NCBI GenBank assembly: GCA_947652115.1
Contig: OX393566.1
Span: 24,303,864-24,367,863 of the forward strand
Length of the DNA: 64,000 nucleotides
Origin: Blastomussa wellsi
Lineage: Eukaryota; Cnidaria; Anthozoa; Scleractinia; Plerogyridae
Direction of reading: 5' to 3'
The first letter of the stretch is position 1; every line of letters begins with the position of its first letter. A program made the position numbers and the translations under genes. Shown here piece after piece: positions 45,401-54,384 of this stretch. Under the pieces are notes generated by a model. That model saw only the letters and a list, made by a program, of their open reading frames with translations, was not told where the DNA came from and did not search any database.

Positions 45401-48400
45401 AGAAGATTATTTTAAGAACATCTCCCACACTGCCCAGGATTTTATTAAGAGACTTCTTCAAAGAGATGCAGAGTAAGTATTGTCTATAGTAATACTACCA
45501 AAATCCCTAGGAGTGGTAAAATGCAATTGCCAATCTTGATCACATGAGTTAAAAACTTTAATCACCTTAACACTGTTTTTTTATTGGAAAGAAATCAGAA
45601 AGCTTTGTGACTTTCAGATACTCCCTGCTTCAAAACAGTATGAAATCCATTAAAAGTTTCTTACATATCTGTGGAATAAACTATGTAAATTTTATCCAGA
45701 AACATCCAAGGTGATAGATTTGACTTAAGCTCAAAAATGAAACGTGCCTTAAAAATCAAGGACTTGAGAAATAACATTGATTTATTCATAATCCCAAAAG
45801 TTAAGCTCTCCTTTCTCGCTACACACAGAATAAGCGAAGCCCAAAGTCAGGTTTTTTGGCTGGCACTTTCAGACAACATATTGAATTTAACATGACACCA
45901 CGCAAAGATGAACCAAAGATCGGTTCGTGGCTGTGGGTTCATGGCCGGGTTGCGGGGGTTGCCAGCCATGGGGACATTTACTGTCTAGCGGCTGGCTGAT
46001 CATAGTGGAGGTACGCAGGCTTCCCAGGCACTCATCTCCCATGCAGTTTGATGCAGTTGTTAACAGTAATATCTACAGTAATATTTACATGTATAGCTAA
46101 CTAGCAAATCCAACTTATTACTTTCTGTGCAGTTCCTTCAATTTCAATTTAAAATTCTCTATTTCATTTGTTTATAGTGACAGACTGTCAGTCCAAGAGT
46201 GTTTGAGTCACCCTTGGCTAAATACAGAGGAACTTTTCCAACGAAGTCCTGTTCGGAAGAGTAGGCGGTCTTATGGGTCAGGGGAAAATAGAAAGAGGAA
46301 AAAGATTAGAAAGTTGCAGCAGCAAAATGGAATAGCTGATGGTGGGTATTTACAATTATTATACACACACCTTCATGAATTAATAAATTATTAATTAGTT
46401 CACATTAATAATACCATAATTATTTATTTACCTATAAGCCGAGCTTGGCTATAAACCAAGATCCAGACATGATAATGGCTGGAAACTGGAAAAATGGGAA
46501 ACATCTTGGCTGAGACCTAAGTTTCTCAAAATTAATAGTTTAGTTTAGTGTGTTTGGGGGACTTTGTGCCCCTCAATGCAGATGGCGAGTAAATTGTTTA
46601 TCAGTTTAAAGCTCTTGACCAAACAGCTCCTTTAGGACAACTACCAGTATTCTACAAAAGTTCATTGACCAACAATTTCAACTTGTGTTTAATGTGTTTT
46701 GTTAATTTCGACTTTTGTACAAGCCAATCATGCATGATGTATTCCTTTGGTTCTTAACACATATGGCAAAAAAAAAACATTTGTCAACTCTTGGCTGTAT
46801 GCCAAACCCCTTTATAAAATTTTGCAGCCAATTCAGGTCTAAATTTGTGAGAAAATGGGTTGGCTAAAAGGCAAGTTAATTTATTGACGTTAATATCAAT
46901 TGATTAATTAACATATTATGCAGACGTTCACATGAAATGTATAGTTTTTATACAACAACTAGATAAAAAAGATAATAATTGTATCATACTTGAATTTTTC
47001 AGGGAAAGTGATGACCATTGTAAATGGCCATGATTCTAGATGAGAAATCATTCCACTGCAGTGTCAAGATGTGCGCATGAATTGTGTCCAGGATTTAGTA
47101 ATACTGAAGAATACTTGGAGATAACTTCGCTGATGGAATGTAGGCTTGGACACACACAGCTAAATTACACTGGACACTTCTAAAATTGTTTTCTATCAAA
47201 GTGAAACAAAATGAAAAAGCCCACATAATAAGCCTATGCCAAGGTGGAATCATCTTATTTAGCTGCTTACAGTTGAACCAAGTGAAGTGTACCCGCCTAG
47301 AGTACATTAATGAATTGATTATTGGAAAATTGAACCCGTTATTTGTTTCAATGTTGCATTCGGTTTGAAAGGGAGCGGATCAATGCTCAACTCAAAAGAC
47401 TATTTTTGATTGGATTAGGCGACAGCTTTTCTTGGCTACTAACATCTCGTGGAACTTGCAGAAATTCTTATTCGTGTAAATGGTGGGAAGAAAAGAGTTT
47501 TCTGGTGAAGCTCTTTCAAGTTTTTCGTGAATATTTTTATGTGGCTCACTTCTGCCGCTTCACTTCTGTAATGTTATGTGCTGCCACTTGCAAGTCACAA
47601 ATTTCCCATCTGAATTTGTCTGAGAGAGGTTTCCCAAGCTTGTGAATTCGGCTACAGGTGCAAGTTAATTCCTTGTTGCCATTTTGAAAAGGAAACAATA
47701 ATTCCATATAAGGAGTATCTCTTGTTCGCCTAGTCCAATCAAAACTCTACTTTGATTTGAGCATTTATGTCCTTCTTTTTCAAACCAAATGCAATATTTA
47801 AAACTAATAACGGGTTCAATTTTCCAATAATCAATTCATTAAATGTACTTTAGCTAGGGGGGTAAGCTTTGTGAACTTGGTTTGACTGTAAGTGGCCTTA
47901 CAACTATTGAAGTAAATAACAACTTAGCCTTGTTTGAAAGGCTTTCGAGAGATTAGTAGAATGGTGTTTTCCTTCGCATAACATCTCTCGTAGTTTTTGC
48001 ATTGTGCAAATTAGGTAACTGTTGTTGTCATAAGGGGTTAAGTTATTGTTTACTTTATGGTCACTTTGAATAATTTAATTCACAACTGCACTGCGACCAT
48101 GGAAGGAACGGCCTAAAGAATTACGTAAGTACTTACTATCTCAGTTAAAAGATTGTTTACTAAGTATATTTATTTAAGAGACTTCTGAAATATAATCAGT
48201 CATGTCAAATGGGATCACAGTTAAACCAGTAACCTGCAATCAGACACTTTTGGGATAATTGTGGAGACACAAATGAAGAAAGCTATGCAGTGTTGCACAA
48301 CATGCCATTGCCACTTCACAAAGATTGTTTTGTTGTTAATTTTTTGATAACTTTCTGGTGGCTTTCATTTGAACAAGCCAATTACTGTGCAAGAAATGCA

Positions 48401-50153
48401 ACCCACAGAGTTCTCAAGTTTCACACTCATTCTCACCTCGTAAGCCAAAAGAAGGTTATCAATAAGAAGTTAGGAAAGATATCGAAAATCAATCAAAAGC
48501 AAAATGTCAGATGGCGAGATTCTTATGGATCATGGAAAACCTGGCAAGTCATGGAATTTTAGAATTTCATTTTCCAGGCCTGGAAAGTCATGGAATTTTT
48601 AGGTGTGGGTCATGTTTTTTTGAAAAGTACAGAATAATTTAGGTTTTTTCATGAAGAAAAATGGTAAAAGCATACCCAAATTTAAAGATGATTTCCAAGA
48701 AAATTTACATCATGGAAAACTTGGAGTAGTCATGGAAAAGGTCATGGAAAGTGATGGAATTTCAGAACCTCAAAAGAGTACTAACCCTGAATGGCAACTG
48801 AATTTTGGGCAGAAAAATACTACAACAGTTATTTGTGTTTTGCACTTTTGATCCAGAGCTCCTGGTGTCATATTCTTTGATTCGATATTCACTCAGTAAC
48901 TCTCATGACTGGGAGCATAAAGTGTTATATTTACAGGTAAATTAATGGTGTACCAATGGCAAAATACTCAAAAGTAAATCTGCAGTGTGCCAGATTTATG
49001 AAGTATTTAATGCTTTGTTTTGAAAGAGTTGCCTATGACCTGATATACCAGGCCTAGATTATCCACTCAACAAAAGTGGCTCAATTGACACTGGCTCAAT
49101 TGTATATTAAATGTGTAAGTTATTTGGCATGAATAATGAAAGTAGCAGCTAATTTTAGAATGATTAGTTTGAAAATAGTCTGTTTTATATAATTTATTTA
49201 GTGCAAATTTTTTTTGTTCTCGGAAGAGATGAATAAGTTTTACAGAGCACCAAAATAATTAATTATAACACCAAGTTGAAACATGTTGTAATAAACAGCT
49301 TGGAGTAAATAGAAACAGTACGAGTTTTTTACTTTTAAGGTGGATAAAAGGCACTGAAGATAAATATGGCCCTATAGTATTCTCCTAGAGAAAAGCTAGG
49401 AATTTTCAGTAACGCTGCTATTTTCTTCAATGAAAAGGTAGTAGAAGTATCTAACTTCTACGCTTTGTAAATTGCTTTCAGATTAAACATGCGGTTTGTT
49501 TGATATCTTTTGTGCACTGTAGGTGACTCCTTCAACATAAATTATTATTGGTAAAGTTGAATTCTGTCACATTCCACAGGCCACACAATTATTTTGGCAA
49601 AAATCAGTATAAAAACAGTCTAAACAGTGCTAATAAAACGAGACTAGCCCGAAGTATACCTTCAGTGAAAACATATTTCGTTTGGGTCCACAATTCTAGT
49701 GACCTGTGGAATGTGACCTACAAAAAATACCTGCCGTTCACATTTGTGTACATTCAAACACTAATGTATCACAAACACTAAACACACCATACACTTTTTT
49801 TAATATTATTTTTATTGTCAGTTAGCAAGTTTAAAGCAATACTAGGACTGGTACCGAAGCTGTCAATGAATTTTCTTTTCAAGTTTTAGTCCAGTAATAA
49901 ATTTAATATTACTGCATTGCTTTCAGCTTTTCAGCATCGCACATGCTGATTAGTTTCATTGTTTATAGAAAATGTATGTGTGAATGGATTACCCTCCTTG
50001 AGATGTACTCTGGATGATGTCAACATGCAAATTCCCCTTGATTTCGACGAGTACGAGAGTTTCGGGCAAGTCTCATCGACTATCATTAATGCCAGATCTA
50101 GGGGTGGAACCCCCCGTTTTTTGGCAATGGTCCATGTATTCGGTACACTTTGA
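36495..50153 (+). CDS. STK17: STK17/DRAK-like serine/threonine kinase (DAPK family), complete
   Basis: DRAK kinases are small DAPK-family Ser/Thr kinases linked to apoptosis and lymphoid signalling in vertebrates. Nine exons: 36495-36559, 36666-36887, 36976-37132, 40463-40589, 41326-41374, 44091-44117, 45320-45472, 46178-46341, 49969-50153. They join in phase into 382 residues (human STK17A/B about 414/372). Visible motifs: glycine loop GRGQYAVV (21-28), Lys43 in YAAKF, the DRAK-type basic loop RKRRKGKDC, catalytic loop HLDIKPNN (144-151; HLD instead of HRD, as in DAPK kinases), DFG 167-169, GTPEYVAPEI (185-194), DIWSIGVVAYV and HPWL. After the kinase domain comes a basic stretch RKRKKIRK, a likely nuclear signal, and an unrelated short tail. 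The start Met at 36495 fits kinase N-terminal spacing; an in-frame ATG at 36348 is an alternative. The last exon is the least certain part. Confidence 0.9.
38328..38346. repeat. CAATT microsatellite
   Basis: TTCAATTCAATTCAATTCAA may be the tail of a minus-strand retroposon, since AT-rich sequence of non-LTR 3' type follows toward 38400. That second point is a guess. Confidence 0.5.
38709..38883. mobile_element. MITE with 12-bp terminal repeats
   Basis: AGGGCCTGATTA at the left and TAATCAGGCCCT at the right bracket 175 bases in STK17 intron 3. Inner GCCCAG/CTGGGC extends the symmetry imperfectly. Confidence 0.8.
40070..40385. mobile_element. MITE with 14-bp terminal repeats
   Basis: GGGTGCTTACCATT and AATGGTAAGCACCC bracket 316 bases just upstream of the STK17 exon at 40463. 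Internal CCGGTTGGT/ACCAACCGG also pair. ATA lies on both flanks but no convincing longer target duplication is visible. Confidence 0.85.
40625..40944 (+). pseudogene. Penelope-like element fragment with GIY-YIG domain
   Basis: The plus-strand frame ending at TAA 40942-40944 reads CDLCDADYVGYTYRHLFQRI, EEHKHSAIGKHLCDAC, KCRRKFECLIYEMLFIQEKK and LNTQSDSIKAKLF. This matches the C-terminal nuclease and tail of Penelope-like retroelements as I recall them. YVGYT stands for the second half of the GIY-YIG core. It is 5' truncated, lacks the reverse transcriptase, and lies in the STK17 intron 35 bases after exon 4. About 100 bases of 3' non-coding sequence follow. Confidence 0.75.
41526..42836. mobile_element. 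Possible 1.3-kb DNA element in STK17 intron
   Basis: CCCTGAAGGTTACCATATAC at the left has an imperfect inverted counterpart, GTATACGGTAACCTTAAGG, at the right. Short internal frames (41657-41878, 42527-42742) show no recognisable transposase. Boundaries and identity are tentative. Confidence 0.45.
43005..43836. mobile_element. Non-autonomous DNA element with GCAGATAAGCCGCACC ends
   Basis: The left end AACACCCGCAGATAAGCCGC and the right end carrying GGTGCGGCTTATCTGCGGGT, partly duplicated, are inverted repeats about 830 bases apart. TA on both flanks suggests a Tc1/mariner-type target. A second inner GGTGCGGTTTATCTGCGGG lies at 43059-43078, so the left end is itself palindromic. The 113-codon frame at 43098-43439 has no family match I recognise. 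Confidence 0.7.
43838..43905 (+). repeat. tRNA-like remnant
   Basis: TTAGTTCAGTGGTAAGAGCA looks like a tRNA D-arm with A box, and GGGTTCATTTCC like a T-arm B box. The anticodon arm does not pair well and no acceptor stem closes. It is probably a SINE head or tRNA pseudogene directly after the DNA element at 43005-43836. Confidence 0.4.
44091..44117 (+). other. STK17: STK17 27-base microexon
   Basis: This is the sixth coding exon, preceded by a long T-rich tract and CCAG and followed by GTAAGT. It completes the W of DIW and codes for SIGVVAYV plus two bases of the next Met. It is required for the reading frame and for helix F of the kinase. Confidence 0.85.
44118..46177 (+). other. STK17 introns 6 and 7
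   Basis: Around the exon at 45320-45472 the two introns are AT-rich. I see no repeat with defined ends and no additional exon in them. Confidence 0.5.
47263..47895. mobile_element. Foldback element with ~150-bp inverted arms
   Basis: The arm at about 47263-47425 matches, inverted, the arm at about 47725-47895. Shared blocks include AATGAATTGATTATTGGAAA, TTGAACCCGTTATT and TTTTGATTGGA with TAGGCGA. Outer ends are CTTACAGT / ACTGTAAG. The centre of about 300 bases holds no recognised coding. It lies in the last STK17 intron. Confidence 0.75.
48525..48770 (+). repeat. Imperfect tandem repeat, TCATGGAAA unit
   Basis: Units containing CATGGAAAACCTGG, AGTCATGGAATTTT and variants recur at 48527, 48550, 48583, 48710, 48730 and 48745. 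They resemble a decayed minisatellite within the last STK17 intron. Confidence 0.6.
49566..49717. mobile_element. Small MITE with 17-bp terminal repeats
   Basis: GTCACATTCCACAGG at the left is mirrored by CCTGTGGAATGTGAC at the right, 152 bases overall, in the last STK17 intron about 250 bases before the final exon. Confidence 0.75.
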
Positions 50154-50890
50154 TATCACATTATTCTCCACCTAAATGTTTCAACTCCCCCCTCCCCCAG
50201 CTCATGGATCCGTCACTGATCATCAACTAGGGCCAAATGACAAAACTCTCATCGTTTCATGCGACACATTTGCGCACGTTCAAACTCCATGGGAGCCGAT
50301 GAGAGTGCACGAGTTTCAGGCCACTGTTTCAAAACGAGTCTAAGTGCGAAACTATTCATATGGAAATGAGATTGTTTTGCATGAGGATGAAGATGCAGGT
50401 AAAACACATTTTCATATGAATGGTTTCGTTTTGACGCTGACGCAATAGAGAACTCGGAAATGGCCTATTGAGATGCCAATCAATCAAGGCTCCGAGTTGT
50501 ACGGTGGAGTTACTTTTGGCTTAATCGTTTGTAGTTTGCTGCAACAAAGGAAGGTTTAAAAATCTCGCGCCACTTTTTAAACCAATCAGCGGTAAAACCA
50601 ATCGTCACTCTTGCGCGCACGTTTTCCCGCGCTTTCTGTCGGCTACGTGTAGTTTTGATTGGTTCACTGGATTGTCTCCGTCCTTTTTGATTGGCCAAAG
50701 TAATTACTTTGGTTTTGGTTTTACGACACTCAATTGAAACCCGCTCCAATATATAGTTCACCAAAAGTAAGCTGCCTTAAGGCGTGTTGGCTAGAATTCT
50801 TGTTTAAGTGAGGCGGCTTGGACGGCAATACCCTCTATAGAATTGGGAACATTCAAAATCAGTCAATAAAGCAACAACTACAAAAATAAA
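50154..50890 (+). other. STK17: STK17 3' UTR with polyadenylation signal
   Basis: AATAAA at 50865-50870 follows the stop by about 710 bases. An imperfect inverted pair (CGAAACTATTCATATGG and ATATGAATGGTTTCG, 50350-50430) suggests a small repeat within the UTR. The end of the transcript is inferred. Confidence 0.5.
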
Positions 50891-51427
50891 CTTTTATTTC
50901 CATGTAAAACAAAATGTCATGTGCGTTATGGAAAACCTATAAGTAAAAATGTATGATCATCATAGAAAAATATAATTCATTTACATTTCAATTACATTTC
51001 ACCAGATTTTAAATAAATTATATATTTTGACTTCACATCAGTTGCTCGCCCTATATTCCGACTGTGATTCATTGCCTCCTTTCAGCCTACATTGATAGGA
51101 GTGCTTCAAACCGAAAGCCAATCATACGTGATCTCTGTAAATGGGATAAAGTTTGGAAAAGAAGCCGCAGATCCCTTGGTAATATTCTAGCACATCAGCC
51201 CGCGCCGAATATTTGAGCTAAGTATTTACACGGAGAACAATTTAACTTTTTACGAACGGGTCACCACTACACTATGTTCAGACTTGATATTCACTGGACA
51301 GCTTGCTTCTTTTTTTTTTTTACATATTCTAACGTTTAGTTATTTCATGAGTTATCATGCAGCAATTCCTGATTTCACCTATACCTCTCTCACATGTAAG
51401 CTCTTCCAAATATAAGCTCGAGTATTT

Positions 51428-51633
51428 TTAAAGGAGCTACGTCACGTCATTAAAACGTTGTTAACCTAAAAATAGTAAATTGCCAAAGAACAAAAACACC
51501 AAAGGAGTGATACTAAACCAAAAGGAACAAGGATGGTTGAGGATTGGGAAGATTGAAACGGATTGGAAATGACGATTTTGAAAGTTTAGGCTAAATTTTT
51601 CAAAGCGCACGAACGATGTCGTAGCTCCTTTAA
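51428..51633 (+). mobile_element. MITE family G, TTAA target, copy 1
   Basis: TTAA flanks both sides, with inner ends AGGAGCTACGTCAC and GTCGTAGCTCCT inverted. The body includes AACACCAAAGGAGTGATACT and AATGACGATTTTGAAA. TTAA duplication would fit a piggyBac-type transposase, but no such gene is present. Confidence 0.75.
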
Positions 51634-52371
51634 CAACCCTCCACGCAACGAGGACTTACTTATGGAATTTTACAGTATGCTGGTATGATTGTTACAGCGG
51701 TAGCGACTTATTCCATTACCCAATCTGTCCAGTGTCTTACTTTCAATGTTGCCTAATTAAAAAAAGAACAAACGCTTTACAACCATATTCGTTGCACTGC
51801 ATTGAATTGTGGGCAGGTTGCTGTATGGAAAAAGTTGACAACTCATTGGTAGTTTATCTAACGAGAATGATCCCTCGACTCTGAATACCAACTGACGTTC
51901 AGTCCAAACCAACCCAAAATTACCCATCGCCCCTTCCCACCAAGTTCCAAAACTTAAAATTCAGTGACCATCATGATGGTAACAAGCGAACTACTGCACT
52001 CAACTCTCATGTGGATTTGAACGATAGTGGCGGATTTACGGATTTGGCCAAAAAATAGCACGGATTGGCGGTTCGCTATTCACCCCCCTCAGTGAGGGAG
52101 CAGAGACCTTTAAAAGTAATACTCTTATTATAGGTGTCGAGAAGAGTTCTGAATACCAAACAAAAGTTATACAAATTCTATTGACATAGCCGTCATTTAT
52201 ACATTATTCATTATTCAACCTACAATAAGTCAACATATGAAACAAAATGTACACTAACCCACCCACCCCTACTAAACCTGTAATGTCACGGAATAAAGCT
52301 TTTGCGCAGCACGCGTTCTTCCGGTGTATCTAACAACATAATACCCCTCTGAAGTCTAAAAGCTGAACAAT

Positions 52372-52615
52372 TTAAAGGAGTTGCGTCATAATTTGTACAT
52401 TTTGACAAATTTAACCTAAATTTTTCAAAATCGTCATTTGCAATCCGGCTCAATCTTCTCCTTCCTAAACCACCCTGGTTTTGCTTGGTTCAATATCACC
52501 TCTTTGGTGTTTTTTTTTTCTAGGAAAACTACCATTTTCAGGTTAACTAAATTTTAAGGGTAACTTGGCTCATCACAAAACTATGACTCAAAATATCGTG
52601 ACGTAGCTATTTTAA
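52372..52615 (-). mobile_element. MITE family G, TTAA target, copy 2 (inverted)
   Basis: Read on the minus strand it matches copy 1 over nearly its whole length: AACACCAAAGAGGTGATATT, AATGACGATTTTGAAAAATT and a TACGTCAC end. TTAA is present at both borders, and one terminus has drifted to ATAGCTACGTCAC. Confidence 0.75.
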
Positions 52616-53269
52616 CTCAAGATCCTCAGAGTTTAATGCGCCACAACTTCGGAATTACCAAAGCAGATGCGAATCTATAATTTCCCTTTAATATCTGGTG
52701 CATTACTGCGAAGAGGTGGCTTTTTCACTTTTAGTACTCATTGTGTACAATTGTTTTGTGCAATCAAGTTGTTCTGGAAACTAATACCCGGAGCCTACTA
52801 TCTGAACCTGAGCGTAAGTTCTTCAACTTGGCTCATTTAGGTCAAACGTAGTAGAAATCCCCAATAAGAATTTTTTTACAACATATTCTCATTTATTATA
52901 ATCACCTAACTGAGGAGTGTCTTTATATTGTTATCACTGGCTTCGTTCTTGGGTAAGAAAAAATAGTTTTTAAAACTCGCGAACTTTTTTTGCTTCCATT
53001 CACGAGACCAGAACAAAATCTCTCCAAGGCCAAAAGCATGCATCCATGTCCTGGCATTGATATCTTCAATAAGCTAGTTATCCTGAACTTCCCTAAGAAA
53101 ACATTTGCTTTTCTTTCGCGCTTGATTCTTCTATGCTCGATGAGGGCGTCATCCAATTCCAAACTGATGACGTAATCTAGGGAGACCCGTGTAAAGCGTC
53201 TTTGATTGGTTGCTCAAAACCGACCAACAGCCAACCAGAAAACAGTACACGTCGAGGTATTTCATCACT

Positions 53270-53660
53270 ATTGCCTGTTTTCAAACCGAGGGGGACAAGG
53301 TACGAGTCCACAAATTATGGGATTAGCAGCTATTGTCAGAAAGAGCACACCGAGATTTACAAAATCCCCAAGTTTGGTGTCAATAGACCCAATATGAAGC
53401 GAGATACAGCCAGTTAAAAACGTCAAAATTTACAAAGAAATGTATGGCCAGCCGGACGCTGCGTCCGGATTACCAAACATTTCTTTGTAATTTTGACGTA
53501 TCTAAATGCCTGTATCTCAGTCAAAATTCGCCCGATTAACACCAAACTTAGGGATTTTGTAAATCTCGGTGTGCTCTTTCTTACTTTGTGGATCAATAGT
53601 TGCTAATCCCATAATGAACAGACTAGTACTTAGTTCTTTTCGGTTTGAAACCAGGCAATG
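53270..53660. mobile_element. Near-complete palindromic foldback element
   Basis: Two arms of about 185 bases are inverted copies of each other, meeting near 53455 at GGACGCTGCGTCC. Shared blocks are TTATGGGATTAGCA, AGAAAGAGCACACCGAGATT, TTTACAAAATCCC and ACAAAGAAATGT. Divergence between arms is moderate. A transcript would fold into a long double-stranded RNA. Confidence 0.85.
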
Positions 53661-53910
53661 GAAATTATCGAGTCGACTCTCAAAATCTCGTAACGTTCCC
53701 AGGGTCTTTCTGTCTTCCCGCCTTCCAAGAGAGGAGGGAGAAGGGCAGGAAGATGAGCAACCCTGGGAACAAGGTTAGATTCTCAGGCCTCTTTATCCAT
53801 GGGGGAATTGCGCCTGTGCAGAGAAAACGACTGTTTTCCAAAGCTGGTTCTGAACCGATAGTTATACACAGCTCTTTGAGTGGAAATAAATAATATTTTA
53901 AAACCATAAC

Positions 53911-54384
53911 TTAACTTGGCATGTCACCAACCCTTGCAGTTATTCGACCACCCAGCCGAGGACTTCGTCCCATATCAACATTGACCTTTCCGGCGCTCGT
54001 CACGCTGTCGCCAGACCCCTCTCTGTCACCCATAGGTGGGCTCGTCCGTGGCTTTCCCTTGTCGAGCGGCAGGGGAGGCAGGCGAAATGCTGACCCTCTT
54101 CGAAGGGTCACCTCATCCTGGCTTGTGTCTAATGACGTTACTGAAGTGACTGAAGCTCGGTGGCCTTCGCTGTGTGAGTTGGTAGAGTCTGTCCGGCCTC
54201 TGGACTCCGTGCTCTCTCGCGACAACGCCTTTGTTTGGGTGTCTGGTGAGTTCGATGCGCATCTGACCTTCACAGTAACTCGTGAATGTTGGTTTGAAGC
54301 GTTCAAAGTATTTTGCTTCTCTTTCTCCTTTTCTCCCCGTTGTCTGAATTCGCGGAGAAATGCCTTGGTCGCTCTTCTTCCGGA
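53911..54384 (-). other. Terminal exon of the patatin/EF-hand gene: basic, Ser-rich tail
   Basis: The CTAG acceptor at 54388-54385 opens a frame in phase with the previous exon, ending TAA at 53913-53911. It encodes SGRRATKAFLREFRQRGEKE, then a segment rich in Ser, Thr, Arg and Asp, and ends RITARVGDMPS. It is probably disordered and a possible phosphorylation target. No domain is recognised. A long plus-strand antisense frame over the same bases is a composition effect. Confidence 0.75.

Larger units (their letters stand above)
50891..53910. other. Convergent intergenic region, STK17 to patatin gene
   Basis: The two genes point toward each other here. The stretch contains two inverted copies of one MITE family and one long foldback element, listed separately. 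No exon-like sequence is recognised between them. No clear minus-strand AATAAA was found close below the patatin stop. Confidence 0.5.
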
